Below are positions 44,780 through 54,806 of a DNA stretch of 64,000 nucleotides, piece by piece (positions within the stretch are counted from its first letter, which is position 1; the number at the start of each line of letters is the position of its first letter). This stretch comes from Alloascoidea africana. Taxonomy: Eukaryota; Ascomycota; Alloascoideomycetes; Alloascoideales; Alloascoideaceae. The stretch is taken from positions 62,001-126,000 of the forward strand of contig JAKTTT010000008.1 of assembly GCA_030581615.1 (NCBI GenBank). Reading direction: 5' to 3'. A model generated the notes under the pieces. That model saw only the letters and a list, made by a program, of their open reading frames with translations, was not told where the DNA came from and ran no database searches. A program made the translations under genes and the position numbers.

Positions 44780-46615
44780 TCAACAGGCTCTATCGAGCCT
44801 GTTGATCCTGTCCGAGTCTGGCTCATTCACAAACTCCACCAGGTCCCGGCGGATCTGTCTCGAGACGGCCAGGTCCATCGCCAGCGCCTGCTCGCGCATC
44901 CGCCGCCCGAGCAGCTCGCCGCCATCCACAAGCACTTTTGTTCCCAGAACCTGCTCCTTGTACCGCTGGAACCGCACAATTGCCCGCACGTCCGCGATGT
45001 TGACACACCCGCGGATCTCCAGCACCGCCAGCGCGGGCAGAATCCGGGGCCTCAGAACCCGGTCGAACGGCCTGTGCGTGAGCTTGACGCACCGGCTCAG
45101 CGACAGCCGCTCGAGCTGCGGGCCGCGGTGCGCCGCGAGCGCGAGAATGGACGCGTCGCCGATTCCGCAGCCCGCGACGCCCAGCGTCCGGATGCGCGTG
45201 TTGCTGGCGATGGCGCAGATGGACGCGTCCGTGATGCCGTCCGGGTTCCGTGTTCGGCCGACGTTCATCGCAACCAGCCGCCGACAGTAGTTTGCAATGT
45301 GGAGAACCCCCGTATCCGTGACTCGGTCGCAAACCCGGAGGTCCAGCGTCTCCAGCTGCGGACAGTTCTGCCCGATCGCTTGCAGAAACTCGTCATTCGC
45401 TACTTTGCTGCCGGGAACCGCCAGATGCTTCAGCCTCATCCCGAAACCGCTGAAAAGTTCGATCGACGGCAGGATAAAGGGACAGATATAAAACTCGATC
45501 TTCTCCACGCCGCCGCCCAAAAACGGCGACACCGAATCCAGCTCCTCCTGTGTCGCTGATACCAACTTGTGAAGCACAATTTCCTTCGTGGGGCTCCCCC
45601 GACTCGGAGGTTTCTTCTTCATCTGAACAACACATCTCACAAACTTGGTCCAGCTTTTGTCCTCTTTGAAAAAAACCCTTCGTTTGATCACCTGGCTCCC
45701 AATCTCGTACCAGAATTTGTTCACCAGTAGACAACTGTAAATGTTGCCATTGCCTTTCGCGTTTACATCTTCACCTCCAACTGCTACATTATCCGCCTCG
45801 TCAGATGAAATGGAAGATGAAGAATAACCTCGATACTTCCGGTACCCACACAAACCCTTTTTTTTCTTTTCCCTTGGGGTATCGTTTTCTTGATCCAAAA
45901 ATGTCAGAATCAGATCCAGAATTTCTGCTATTCCCAGCACTTGGTTCATTGAAGCATCTTCAAAATCCGTTGTGACTCCCTTGATACTTTCATCTGCTAA
46001 AGACGACGACTCGGTTCTTGAATTCAGCGATAACTCTTCGAATTCACTCCTTACGCCTGGAGATCTTGGGATTCGAACCTTAGAATCCGCTTCTGTTTTG
46101 AAGCGCTGCCGGCTAGAGATAATTTCAATAGGGTGTAAAGAGCTGTCCAATGATGAAAGTTTCGTTATGGTATTATGAGTCCTGGACATGCTCTCATCGC
46201 AAAGTCTTGGTTGAGTCCCTAATTTGGAATCATTTGTAGTAGCCCAAACAAGTTCTTGAGAAAAAACAAACTCTGATAACGCAGAAAATGGGTAAAATCT
46301 AGGTTGAAAAAATGCCAAATTCTTGCTCCTTGATAGTATCGCTATCGATGTTTCTGGTAAATTAAAAGATGCTCCACAACTTGTATCCATTTTCAACTTG
46401 GTGATTAGCGTGCCACTTTTCTGATTGTTGCATCTCTTCCCCATACAGTGAGAAGGCCTTCTCCCTATACTAAAACTCTGTGATCGTTGTCGTTTAAACC
46501 TTCGTCCCCTATATTGAACCGATCCATGAAGCTCTTTACCTTCATTCTTTGGTCGTTTCTGTACTTGCTTCTCGTTCAACGGGTATGGCGATATCATTTG
46601 GTTTTTGGAGATCAC
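44780..46615 (-). CDS. AMN1: Leucine-rich repeat protein Amn1 (mitotic exit antagonist)
   Basis: A 611-residue protein whose C-terminal half consists of leucine-rich repeats. In S. cerevisiae Amn1 binds Tem1 to switch off the mitotic exit network and targets Ace2 for degradation, affecting cell separation. Diagnostic blocks are LETLDLRVCDRVTDTGVL, GITDASICAIASNT, TLGVAGCGIGDASI, ERLSLSRCVKLT and LAVLEIRGCVNIADVR. These line up in order with yeast Amn1. The N-terminus carries basic RRFKRQRSQSFSIGRR. The C-terminal half is encoded in GC-rich DNA while the N-terminal half is AT-rich, a sharp internal shift. Length is close to yeast Amn1 (549). Confidence 0.85.
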   Translation of the reverse strand: MISKNQMISPYPLNEKQVQKRPKNEGKELHGSVQYRGRRFKRQRSQSFSIGRRPSHCMGKRCNNQKSGTLITKLKMDTSCGASFNLPETSIAILSRSKNLAFFQPRFYPFSALSEFVFSQELVWATTNDSKLGTQPRLCDESMSRTHNTITKLSSLDSSLHPIEIISSRQRFKTEADSKVRIPRSPGVRSEFEELSLNSRTESSSLADESIKGVTTDFEDASMNQVLGIAEILDLILTFLDQENDTPREKKKKGLCGYRKYRGYSSSSISSDEADNVAVGGEDVNAKGNGNIYSCLLVNKFWYEIGSQVIKRRVFFKEDKSWTKFVRCVVQMKKKPPSRGSPTKEIVLHKLVSATQEELDSVSPFLGGGVEKIEFYICPFILPSIELFSGFGMRLKHLAVPGSKVANDEFLQAIGQNCPQLETLDLRVCDRVTDTGVLHIANYCRRLVAMNVGRTRNPDGITDASICAIASNTRIRTLGVAGCGIGDASILALAAHRGPQLERLSLSRCVKLTHRPFDRVLRPRILPALAVLEIRGCVNIADVRAIVRFQRYKEQVLGTKVLVDGGELLGRRMREQALAMDLAVSRQIRRDLVEFVNEPDSDRINRLDRAC

Positions 46616-47591
46616 TTAGATCCGATGCGTATCTATGCTGTTCTTGTCTCAATAGTACCCGATGCTGACTAGACTAGAGACCCACCACGGATCTGGGGAG
46701 CATTTTAAGGACCCTGGACCCCCCACCAAAAAAAATATAGGAGGTTGGATAAAGGCTGGTTCCTTTCGATGTTATGGTTTAAAGTATGAAAGATATTTGC
46801 ATTTGTTATACAAAGACTCCCAACCTCCATCGATCGATCAATGGCCGCATATCCAGATGGCTGGTTTTTTTGGGGGAGGGCTTCTATGCAAGATGCATGG
46901 CAGGTTGCACCATGATTTCCTGCTTCGGGAAGTGATATATGCACCACCATGCATAGATGCCTATTAAACCTTCCAAATGAGGCATCATACAGAAGCACAG
47001 TCCAGGCAGTTGCCAGCCAGTCTTATTTCTACTGGATATGTAAGAACAGCACTTTCTCCACATTTCTTTTCAACCTTTGGACCCACCAACGTATTTATCG
47101 TTTAGAGATGGAGATGGCTGGAATACTCGTATTCATTTCGCCTTAGCAGGACTCTCAATCAAAAATCAAAAATCAAACATCAAATGATCTTTTATCCATC
47201 TACAATATCTACTGGGATTTACAGAGTAAGAATAAAAGAAACAACTGATCGCGGCATGACAAAGAAATGGATTAGTAAAAATATGTTCCAACTTTATTTA
47301 GTTAGATACATACATAAATCGCAAATTTGTATCCTATTTTGTAAATCTCATAGTTCTAAATGATTCATGAATCTTGCAAAAAAAAAAATGAACGTCTTTA
47401 ACTGACTTCTAAAAGTAAAAATCGTCATTTCTTAATAATACCTTTGCCATTTCTTTAAAAAAACAATCCAGAGATGATTTACTCTAAAAATTAGACAAAA
47501 TTAATACAATATTTCCATTCTCATCTTCTAAAACATTCGTAGAGTCTTAAGATCACAAACTATTATTCTCTTCAGCTAAAACTCTATATCT
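46616..47591. other. Intergenic, AMN1 promoter to EMC7 3' end
   Basis: About 975 bp. Plus-strand frame 46662-46967 and minus-strand frame 46705-46998 overlap one another and show no family resemblance. An AATCAAA-type repeat lies near 47155. Confidence 0.5.
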
Positions 47592-48296
47592 TTATTTATT
47601 CTTGTTAACCCGTTGTACATTCGATTGAGAAACCCGTGAAGAGGATTGGGTAGAGGCCATATTGCTCAAGGAAGAATACTTGTCCATTTGTTTGCTCTGC
47701 TCCTCTTGTACCGCTTTCAACATTTCTGGATCCAGATTCTTGGTAATTGCAGGAATAACAAACACAAACACCAATGCCATAACACTCATCATCATCATGG
47801 GGTTCTTCAACAACTGTTTTGGATTAAAACTCTCACGTTCAACAATGTATTTTTTCTTCCCACCAATGCTCAACTTCAAAGGATATCCAATAGCTGGTCC
47901 ATGATCATCCCATGAATGTCCCGAAACTGCCACGTATGAAAGAACTTTGCCATTGTTGATATCAATCCTTAAAAATCCAGGGTTGAACATTAATGAAGGC
48001 GAATTCGCAGAGAAAAGATATGATCCTTCTGAAACATTCGAAAACACAAATGACCCATCGTTTGTCAGAAACGACCGTCCAAATTCTCTAGAAACAGAAA
48101 GCTCTTCTCCAACTGCCTGAATTTCTTCCCCTTCCCCTTCTTCTTGTTTAAATAACGGAACTTGTCGTAATGTGAAAACTACATTCCTTATTTCGTCTCC
48201 AGTCAACTCTTCACTTGTTTCAATTGATCCCCTTAACACATAACTGTAAACTAGAGAAAAAAGGTACGATAGCCCAACGTAGAATAGAAACTTCAT
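47592..48296 (-). CDS. EMC7: ER membrane protein complex subunit 7 (Emc7/Sop4 family)
   Basis: A 234-residue ER protein of the EMC, which inserts tail-anchored and polytopic proteins. A signal peptide (MKFLFYVGLSYLFSLVYS) leads into the beta-sandwich domain. Conserved features are FLTNDGSFVFSNVSEGSYLF and, just before the membrane helix, NPKQLLKNPMMMMSVMALV. DPEMLKAVQEEQ follows the helix. These match EMC7. The frame is open back to 48338, but the Met at 48296 gives a proper signal peptide. The cytosolic tail is Ser/Gln-rich. Confidence 0.87.
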   Translation of the reverse strand: MKFLFYVGLSYLFSLVYSYVLRGSIETSEELTGDEIRNVVFTLRQVPLFKQEEGEGEEIQAVGEELSVSREFGRSFLTNDGSFVFSNVSEGSYLFSANSPSLMFNPGFLRIDINNGKVLSYVAVSGHSWDDHGPAIGYPLKLSIGGKKKYIVERESFNPKQLLKNPMMMMSVMALVFVFVIPAITKNLDPEMLKAVQEEQSKQMDKYSSLSNMASTQSSSRVSQSNVQRVNKNK

Positions 48297-48945
48297 GCCT
48301 ATCGGAGATGATGATGGTTCATGTCGATGATTCCGCAAACAAACAACAGAGTAACTGCTGAATCACAGGTATGAGATATACCACCATAGGTAATTTCAGT
48401 ACCTGGGACTATTTATTGAGAGATTTTTTTCCCCCGTTTCATTTTCCTTTTTTTTTTCTCTCATTATTGTTCTAAGGTTGTTGATTATTGTAGAATATCG
48501 ATGACAGTATTCCTTTTGGAATTCATACAGGTCGCTATTCCCTACACGACAATCCAGATTAGACAGAATTTAAGATTACTGTAAAGGCCTCAGCTGGAGC
48601 GATCGTTTGATTTGGTGGCGATTTCTCCTTACCAGAGGTCAAACATCTATCCTATTCTAGTGAAATTTTTTTTTAATGCCTAGTAGTATCAAGTTTTTAC
48701 AATCTAAATTGTATCGAGTACAACCGAACCAAACACAAAAGTATTCGAAATTAAATGATACATTACATTACTTCCAAATCTTCTCTATATGCTTTAACTA
48801 CTGCAATCTTTCCACATGTCTGCCATTAAAGGAATACTATAACCAGACTTGAAATATGAAGCGTCCAAGAAAACAATTGGATAGATTCCCTCTCCAAAAA
48901 AAAGCTCCTGTAATTCTTTTTTGATTTTTTGCAACGGAAAAAAGC
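48297..48945. other. Intergenic, EMC7 promoter to RPS14 3' end
   Basis: About 650 bp, AT-rich. No feature recognised. Confidence 0.5.
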
Positions 48946-49693
48946 TCAGAGTCTGCGACCTCTTCTACCACCCTTTCTTCTTGTAGAGTCGGATGGGATA
49001 GGGGTAACGTCCTCAATTCTGCCAATTCTAAGACCAGATCGAGCCAATGCCCTCAAAGCAGCTTGACCACCTGGTCCTGGTGTCTTCGTATGTGTTCCAC
49101 CAGTGGCTCTGATTTTCACATGAACAGCATTGATTCCAACCTCTTTGCACTTGGCAGCAACATCCTGAGCGGCCAACATGGCAGCATATGGAGAAGACTC
49201 GTCACGATCGGCCTTGACCTTCATACCTCCAGTGACTCTAGCGATTGTTTCACGGCCACTCAGATCTGTAACGTGGACAAAAGTATCGTTGAAAGAGGCA
49301 TAGATACGAGCAACACCAAAGGTGAAAGAGTTGTCGCGAGCCTGTGGTCCCAGCGTAACGTTTTCTAAATATTTATGTTAGAAATAGTCTTCCTTTAAAG
49401 ATACATAACTCAAGGTTTGTAACCACAACGGGATAGAGACAACCATTATTTTGTCCAAACCTTCTTGTCCTAGGTTGTTTGAAAGAGAAAAAAATCATCA
49501 GGACAGATAAATCGTTCATTTCGAATATGCCATTATTGTGATTCTTCTTAACCTAATGTACTTGTAGTTTCTCAAATGCCGAGTTTTCAACCTTTCTCTG
49601 AATACAAAACTCCCAGAATCGTCTTCTATCCTGTTGAAAATACATCCCGAGAATAGAATTAACAAATCAAAACCTACCTGTGGTTGAAGCCAT
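48946..49693 (-). CDS. RPS14: Ribosomal protein uS11 (Rps14), two exons
   Basis: A 40S platform protein near the mRNA exit site. Exon 1 (49678-49693) encodes MASTT plus one base and exon 2 is 48946-49364, giving 144 residues. The product is nearly identical to yeast Rps14 from [18 protein letters not shown] onward, ending GGRRGRRL. The 313-nt intron (GTAGGT to TTTAG, with TTCTAAC) is the longest in the window. I looked for an intronic snoRNA: a CTGATGA box-C-like element is present, but no matching D box follows. RPL39 starts divergently 282 bp away. Confidence 0.96.
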
Positions 49694-49975
49694 CTTGAAT
49701 TATTGGTGATCTTGTTTTGGATAATTTGATGTGTGAAGCACTTTGATCTTAGAGCTCTAGAGCCATGCCCAAATATTCTTTGTGGATGCCGAATCAGGTT
49801 GTAGCAGTCACAACACAAACCTAGGGCCACAAAGCAAGTCACACCCCCAAAAGCATATTTGTAGGGTATACTTCAGACCAGAGTATACATCAGCACAACT
49901 CGTGAGAGTACTCTCACTAACCATCGTTTTCAGACCAAAGAAAACATCCAAGAGCAACAAGACAAGACTGTTACG
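49694..49975. promoter_or_regulatory. Shared divergent promoter of RPS14 and RPL39
   Basis: 282 bp between two ribosomal protein start codons. Two identical GTATAC palindromes lie at 49866-49871 and 49883-49888. I could not identify a clear Rap1 or Tbf1 site. Confidence 0.5.
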
Positions 49976-50333
49976 ATGCCTGTATGTTTAAATCCGATAA
50001 GAAATAAACTGTTTGGAATTCAGCACTTGAATATTGCCCAGGGTCATCTGCCAAAAATCTAGGTACTCTAAGCTCTAGACTCTAGGCTCTAGGCTCCTGA
50101 CTCTCGGCAGATATTCATCTAAAGGGTCGACACACAGTTAGAAAGTTTGAAACCAAATTATTAACTTATTGCTATTCTTTTAGAGCCAAAAATCTCTAAA
50201 GACCAAGCTCAAGCTTGCTAAGGCCCAGAAACAAAACAGACCTCTTCCTCAGTGGATCAGATTGAGAACAAACAACAAGATCAGATACAACAACAAGAGA
50301 AGACACTGGAGAAGAACCAAGTTGAACATCTAA
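49976..50333 (+). CDS. RPL39: Ribosomal protein eL39 (Rpl39), two exons
   Basis: The smallest large-subunit protein, lining the peptide exit tunnel. Exon 1 (49976-49981) encodes only MP and exon 2 is 50184-50333, giving 51 residues, exactly the family length. The protein reads [36 protein letters not shown] and [11 protein letters not shown]. The 202-nt intron runs GTATGT to TTTTAG. The gene is masked by other frames, since neither exon begins a long open frame of its own. Confidence 0.96.
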
Positions 50334-50874
50334 GTACCCTCTCAATACGACACATATTTATGCCCTGGGATTTTAATAGCCTTGCAAATGTTGTCTACGT
50401 TAAACCTCATCTGTTCATAATACAAAGTTTTGGATTAGAGTGTGGTAATTCCCACAAAAATTGAATGTATCATTAATGACATTATTGTGACATTGTGAAT
50501 AATGATTGGCGTAATAGGCGCGTTCTACGTTATTAAAGCATTTCCAACATGCAATTTTGTAATACTTGCAAAGAAAGAATAAATTTACAGGCTTGTTTTC
50601 TTTCGCAATAGTTTGTAGCATCTTCTTTCCTTCCAGAATTATGCTGACCCCTTGTACTTGTTCCTTAACAGAGACTATTCAGTCTTCGAGTAGTTTTCAG
50701 TAACCGTGGAAGAGTATTGTGTTCTTGCACTTTGACAGAAGAACACGTTTTTTGCCCTTGAATTTGCAGCGTTGCTAGATAACAACACATGCAGGAGAAT
50801 GGTGGGAAGTTTAACTGGGTCTAACCATCCCGTTTGCAACCCTTTCCATCTAAACGCTCTCCATTACCTCTATA
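50334..50874. other. Intergenic, RPL39 to YIP3
   Basis: About 540 bp, AT-rich. No feature recognised. Confidence 0.5.
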
Positions 50875-51547
50875 ATGAACGCTATAACTTCGCAGTTTGC
50901 CAATCTTCAGGTGTGTACCTTCATCATCTCGTCGTCGTACTCTAAATGTTTGTTTTTAAAACTAACTTGTTCCCAAAGGCTTCGAATCTTTCGGAGCGAC
51001 TCACTCTTGACAACTTGAGGGTAAGGCCTACTTGGCTACTTTGAACTTTTTGACTAGCTTTCTGACATGAGGTCTCAAACTGTAGAGTACCGGCGCATCT
51101 CTTCAGTCCAGATTTGCCAACATTCGACCTGTTTCCGAGTTTTTTGATGTTAAGCGACTTTCAAAGCCTCAGAACTTTGGAGAATTGCAGTCGAGAGTCA
51201 GCTACAATTTGAGTTACTTTGCCACAAATTACGGCCTAATTATAGCAGCACTGTCAATCTACTCTTTATTGACAAACTTGCTTCTACTTTTTGTTCTTGT
51301 CTTTGTTATTGGAGGATTGTATGGCATCTCAAAGTTGGAGGGCCAGGATCTGGACTTGAAGATTGCCAGACTTAATACGAGCCAACTTTATAGTGGTCTC
51401 CTCGTGATCTCTGTGCCTCTAGGACTGATTGCAAGTCCCATTTCAACTGTCCTATGGCTTATCGGAGCATCTTCGGTTTGTGTTCTTGGTCATGCATCAT
51501 TATTAGAAAAGCCTGTGGAAATTGCCTTTGCTGAAGACCAAGTCTAA
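50875..51547 (+). CDS. YIP3: PRA1-family protein Yip3, three exons
   Basis: A small ER/Golgi membrane protein that binds prenylated Rab GTPases. Exons at 50875-50910, 50979-51020 and 51086-51547 give 179 residues (S. cerevisiae 176). Introns are 68 nt (GTGTGT, ACTAAC, AAAG) and 65 nt (GTAAGG to GTAG). The join gives MNAITSQFANLQ, ASNLSERLTLDNLR and STGASLQSRFANIRP. The core VSYNLSYFATNYGLIIAALS and SPISTVLWLIGASSVCVLGHASL matches Yip3 closely, with two hydrophobic hairpins. Each of the first two exons is under 45 nt. Confidence 0.92.
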
Positions 51548-51800
51548 TAAGTCTAGCGATGTCTAGATAGTCATCGATAATATAAACACCATTGTACTAC
51601 GTCGTGTAAGAGTAACACTCTTGGTAAAAAATCAATAGCCGTATGAGCATAACGTCGACTAATATATAAAAGTAAGAAACAAACATTAACAAAAAGGAAA
51701 AATAACAACAAAGCAATGTATATAGTAAGCGATTTCAATAGTGTAAAACGTTCCTTAGTAAATCACTAGCATTTCCCAAATAATAGCATATCCTTTGAAT

Positions 51801-54800
51801 TTATACATGCTGATAAACACGTGTATCTTGATTCCGTAATTTATCCCAGAAACTTTTAAGCCGTTGTCCAAATGTTTCCCTCTCCATTTCAAAACTATCA
51901 TCTTCCTCATCACTGCTGTCTATATCAAAGTCATCATAATGTGCACTACCGGGTTCAGACACTTTGAATCTGCGCAGCAATGGCCTTTCTCCTATTCTGG
52001 TTCTTCCAGACTCTAGATCATCGAGTAATGAAAACGTGGATACATTTGGATGACATGCGATTGCTTCAACCGATGCGCTTGGGTCGGCATTCTTACCCAA
52101 CTTCCATCTTCTCAGCAGCAAACTGGAAATAACCACGGAAACACTACTGAAAGCCATTGCGGCTCCAGCTGCCATTGGCGGTAGCATAATACCCCATGGA
52201 AGCAAAGCGCCCATAGCTAACGGTATGATAACCAAGTTATAAACACTGGCCCAGACGAAATTAATTTTGATTCTTCGGAAAGTCGCTTGTGATAGTAACA
52301 TTGCAGTGACAATATCAGAAAGAGAGACTTGTGGTTTCACTAGAACAATATCTGCTGTCGCGATTGCAATGTCTGTACCGGAAGCGACAGACATTCCAAC
52401 AGAAGCCGTTGCAAGCGCAGGGGAATCGTTGATCCCATCGCCAACCATGCAGACTTTTTGTGGCTTAATATGTTGCCCTTTCCAGATCCCAGCTTGCAAA
52501 TCTGAGATGATTTGCTGTTTGCCGATAGGTGATATATCACTTAACACCATCTTTTGAGATATTCCCACTTTCGATGCAATGTTTGATGCGACTGCTGCTG
52601 AGTCTCCAGTTACCATCATGACTCGATATCCTAATCTTTTCAGTGCTGCAACTGTTTGAGAAGCATCCGGTCTTGTCTGGTCATCGAGGTATAGTTTTCC
52701 AGCAAACGTGTTATTAATAGCAAGAAATATTTCGGTTTCAGTAGGTCTTTGAGAACCACTGGGCTCTGGAATCAACAAATTCTCCTCATCCGTCTTAACA
52801 CTGTGATTTCTCATCATGCTTCGATTTCCAGCAAGAACAAGAAACGATTTGGTCTCACAATTGCCACTTAGAAGCTGAATATTTGCTTTGATGCCTTCTC
52901 CTGGGATCACTGTCACGTCAGTGGTTGTCGTTTCAAAGTTTCCTTCATCATCATCAAAGTCATTTTCACCAGTCAGACCTAAAGATTTCTTTGCCTGTTT
53001 AACAATAGCCTTGCCAATCGGATGTTCGCTTTGAGCCTCCAAGCTTCCAACCAATTCCCAAAATGCTTTTCGATCTATTCCCAGTTTTTCATGGTTCAAA
53101 TCCTCTTTCACTACGGTCATAGCACCAAGAGTCAATGTACCTGTTTTGTCAAAAATAAAGCAGGTGACTTTGCTCGTTTTCTCCAAAACTTCACCTCCTT
53201 TGATCAAAATACCTTGCTCAGCACCAAGGCCTGTGCCTACCATGACAGCCGTTGGAGTTGCCAATCCCAATGAGCAAGGACAGGCAACAGCAATCACAGA
53301 GATACACAGTTGAAAGCATATAAACATGATCGAATCACTATGTTTAAAAATGTCAGGGGGGTTCTCTAAAACATTGGCCAGTACCATCCACATCACGAAT
53401 GTAATTAGACCGAGTATTAAAACAGTAGGAACAAAATAGAAAGCGACTTTGTCTGCATAGTGTTGAATAGGAGCTTTCGTCGTCTGAGCGTCATTGACCA
53501 GTTTGATTATTTGCTGTAGCTGAGTATCTGATCCAACCTGTGTTAATTTCACATGCAGTATGCCCGAACCATTGACTGTTCCGCCGACAACTCGGTCATT
53601 CGCGGTCCGAAAAACTGGCTTGGATTCACCAGTGAGTAGCGATTCATCTAGATATGATTCGCCCCATATCACAACGCCATCGGCTGGGACTTTGGAACCT
53701 GATAGCAAGAGCGCTACGTCCCCGACCTGGACCAGATCGGCTTGAATTGACTCAGTGTTGTTATTACCCGAAGGGTTGCTGTAATCGTAGTTTTTGAAAA
53801 TTGTACATTTAGATGGTGTTAGCTGAATCAAGCGCGACAGAGCAGAAGAAACTTGACCTTTTGCTTTATTTTCTAGATATTTGCCCACTGTTATAAAAGC
53901 GATCAGCATAGAGGCTGTATCGAAAAGGGTATGTGGAGGCATCATATAATGGTTTAATACCCCGTTGATCATAGAAATTACAGAGAAAACGTAGGCCGAA
54001 GAGGTTGAAATAGATACCAGGACATCCATAGTGGCCGAACCATGTTTTACTGATTTGTAGGCGCTCACAAAAAAATGAGATCCTGTATGAAAGAGTACAA
54101 TAGAAGACAGTACCAGCGAAATCACGTCTCCTAGAAATAAACTGGGGAGAATTTGAATTGAAAGAAGTTTTTTGGAGCACATTGGTAAGATATGCCCAAT
54201 CAGAAACACAGGTATACTGAGAATTGCACTGATGATCACTTTTTTCTTCCACATCTTTAGCTCTTTTGTTCGTTTCAGAGATTCTAGTTGATCTTTATCG
54301 TTTACAGAAGAAAGGGCTAGAGCTTCAAAGCCGACATCTTCAATTGCATTTACCAGATCTCGTATCCCAATAATTGAAGAGTTATAGGAGATCTTGGCCT
54401 CCTCCGTGGTCAGTCCAACAACAGCCGATTCTACCCCGTCTAGTGAATTCAGAGTTGATTCAACTGTGTTTGAGCAGGCAGAGCATGTCATGCCATAGAT
54501 CTTTAGCGTTACACTCTTGATTGACGATTGTGTCCGTTGAAGAGGTTGAGCAATCAGGTTAGGATTTTCGGAGATCATCGGCTCTGAGCTGATGAATACA
54601 GCATCAAAACCACAGTCTTCTATTGCTTCCACTATCGCTTCTGTTGATATTATGGATGGGTCGTGGGTTACTACACCTCGTTCGGTTACTAATGCGATTG
54701 AAGCAGTTGAGACCCCATGTTGTGTCTCCAGGACGTTGGTTATCGACTCCGAACATGCCGAGCATGTCATGCCAGATATCGCGAAAGACGATTTCAGCAT

Positions 54801-54806
54801 TGCCAT
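51801..54806 (-). CDS. CCC2: Copper-transporting P1B-type ATPase Ccc2
   Basis: A 1001-residue pump that moves Cu+ into the trans-Golgi lumen to load Fet3-type oxidases; it receives copper from Atx1. Two N-terminal HMA domains carry MTCSAC (cysteines 15/18 and 108/111). The actuator domain has TGES. The membrane copper site is CPC in AVACPCSLGLATPTAV. The catalytic phosphorylation site is DKTGTLT, with SEHPIGKA and MVGDGINDSPAL in the ATP-binding domain. Length matches S. cerevisiae Ccc2 (1004). The C-terminus has an acidic patch (SSDEEDD). No introns. Confidence 0.96.
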   Translation of the reverse strand: MAMLKSSFAISGMTCSACSESITNVLETQHGVSTASIALVTERGVVTHDPSIISTEAIVEAIEDCGFDAVFISSEPMISENPNLIAQPLQRTQSSIKSVTLKIYGMTCSACSNTVESTLNSLDGVESAVVGLTTEEAKISYNSSIIGIRDLVNAIEDVGFEALALSSVNDKDQLESLKRTKELKMWKKKVIISAILSIPVFLIGHILPMCSKKLLSIQILPSLFLGDVISLVLSSIVLFHTGSHFFVSAYKSVKHGSATMDVLVSISTSSAYVFSVISMINGVLNHYMMPPHTLFDTASMLIAFITVGKYLENKAKGQVSSALSRLIQLTPSKCTIFKNYDYSNPSGNNNTESIQADLVQVGDVALLLSGSKVPADGVVIWGESYLDESLLTGESKPVFRTANDRVVGGTVNGSGILHVKLTQVGSDTQLQQIIKLVNDAQTTKAPIQHYADKVAFYFVPTVLILGLITFVMWMVLANVLENPPDIFKHSDSIMFICFQLCISVIAVACPCSLGLATPTAVMVGTGLGAEQGILIKGGEVLEKTSKVTCFIFDKTGTLTLGAMTVVKEDLNHEKLGIDRKAFWELVGSLEAQSEHPIGKAIVKQAKKSLGLTGENDFDDDEGNFETTTTDVTVIPGEGIKANIQLLSGNCETKSFLVLAGNRSMMRNHSVKTDEENLLIPEPSGSQRPTETEIFLAINNTFAGKLYLDDQTRPDASQTVAALKRLGYRVMMVTGDSAAVASNIASKVGISQKMVLSDISPIGKQQIISDLQAGIWKGQHIKPQKVCMVGDGINDSPALATASVGMSVASGTDIAIATADIVLVKPQVSLSDIVTAMLLSQATFRRIKINFVWASVYNLVIIPLAMGALLPWGIMLPPMAAGAAMAFSSVSVVISSLLLRRWKLGKNADPSASVEAIACHPNVSTFSLLDDLESGRTRIGERPLLRRFKVSEPGSAHYDDFDIDSSDEEDDSFEMERETFGQRLKSFWDKLRNQDTRVYQHV

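Noticed and set aside
46060-46085. B-box-like GGTTCGAATCC on the minus strand
   Set aside because: It lies within the AMN1 coding frame, and no A box or cloverleaf can be built around it.
47461-47490. Sequence resembling the U6 snRNA ACAGAGA region
   Set aside because: Only CAATCCAGAGATGAT is similar. The flanking U6 core and downstream helix are missing.
49365-49677. Box C/D snoRNA inside the RPS14 intron
   Set aside because: A CTGATGA element is present but no CTGA box D follows it, and no terminal stem is evident.
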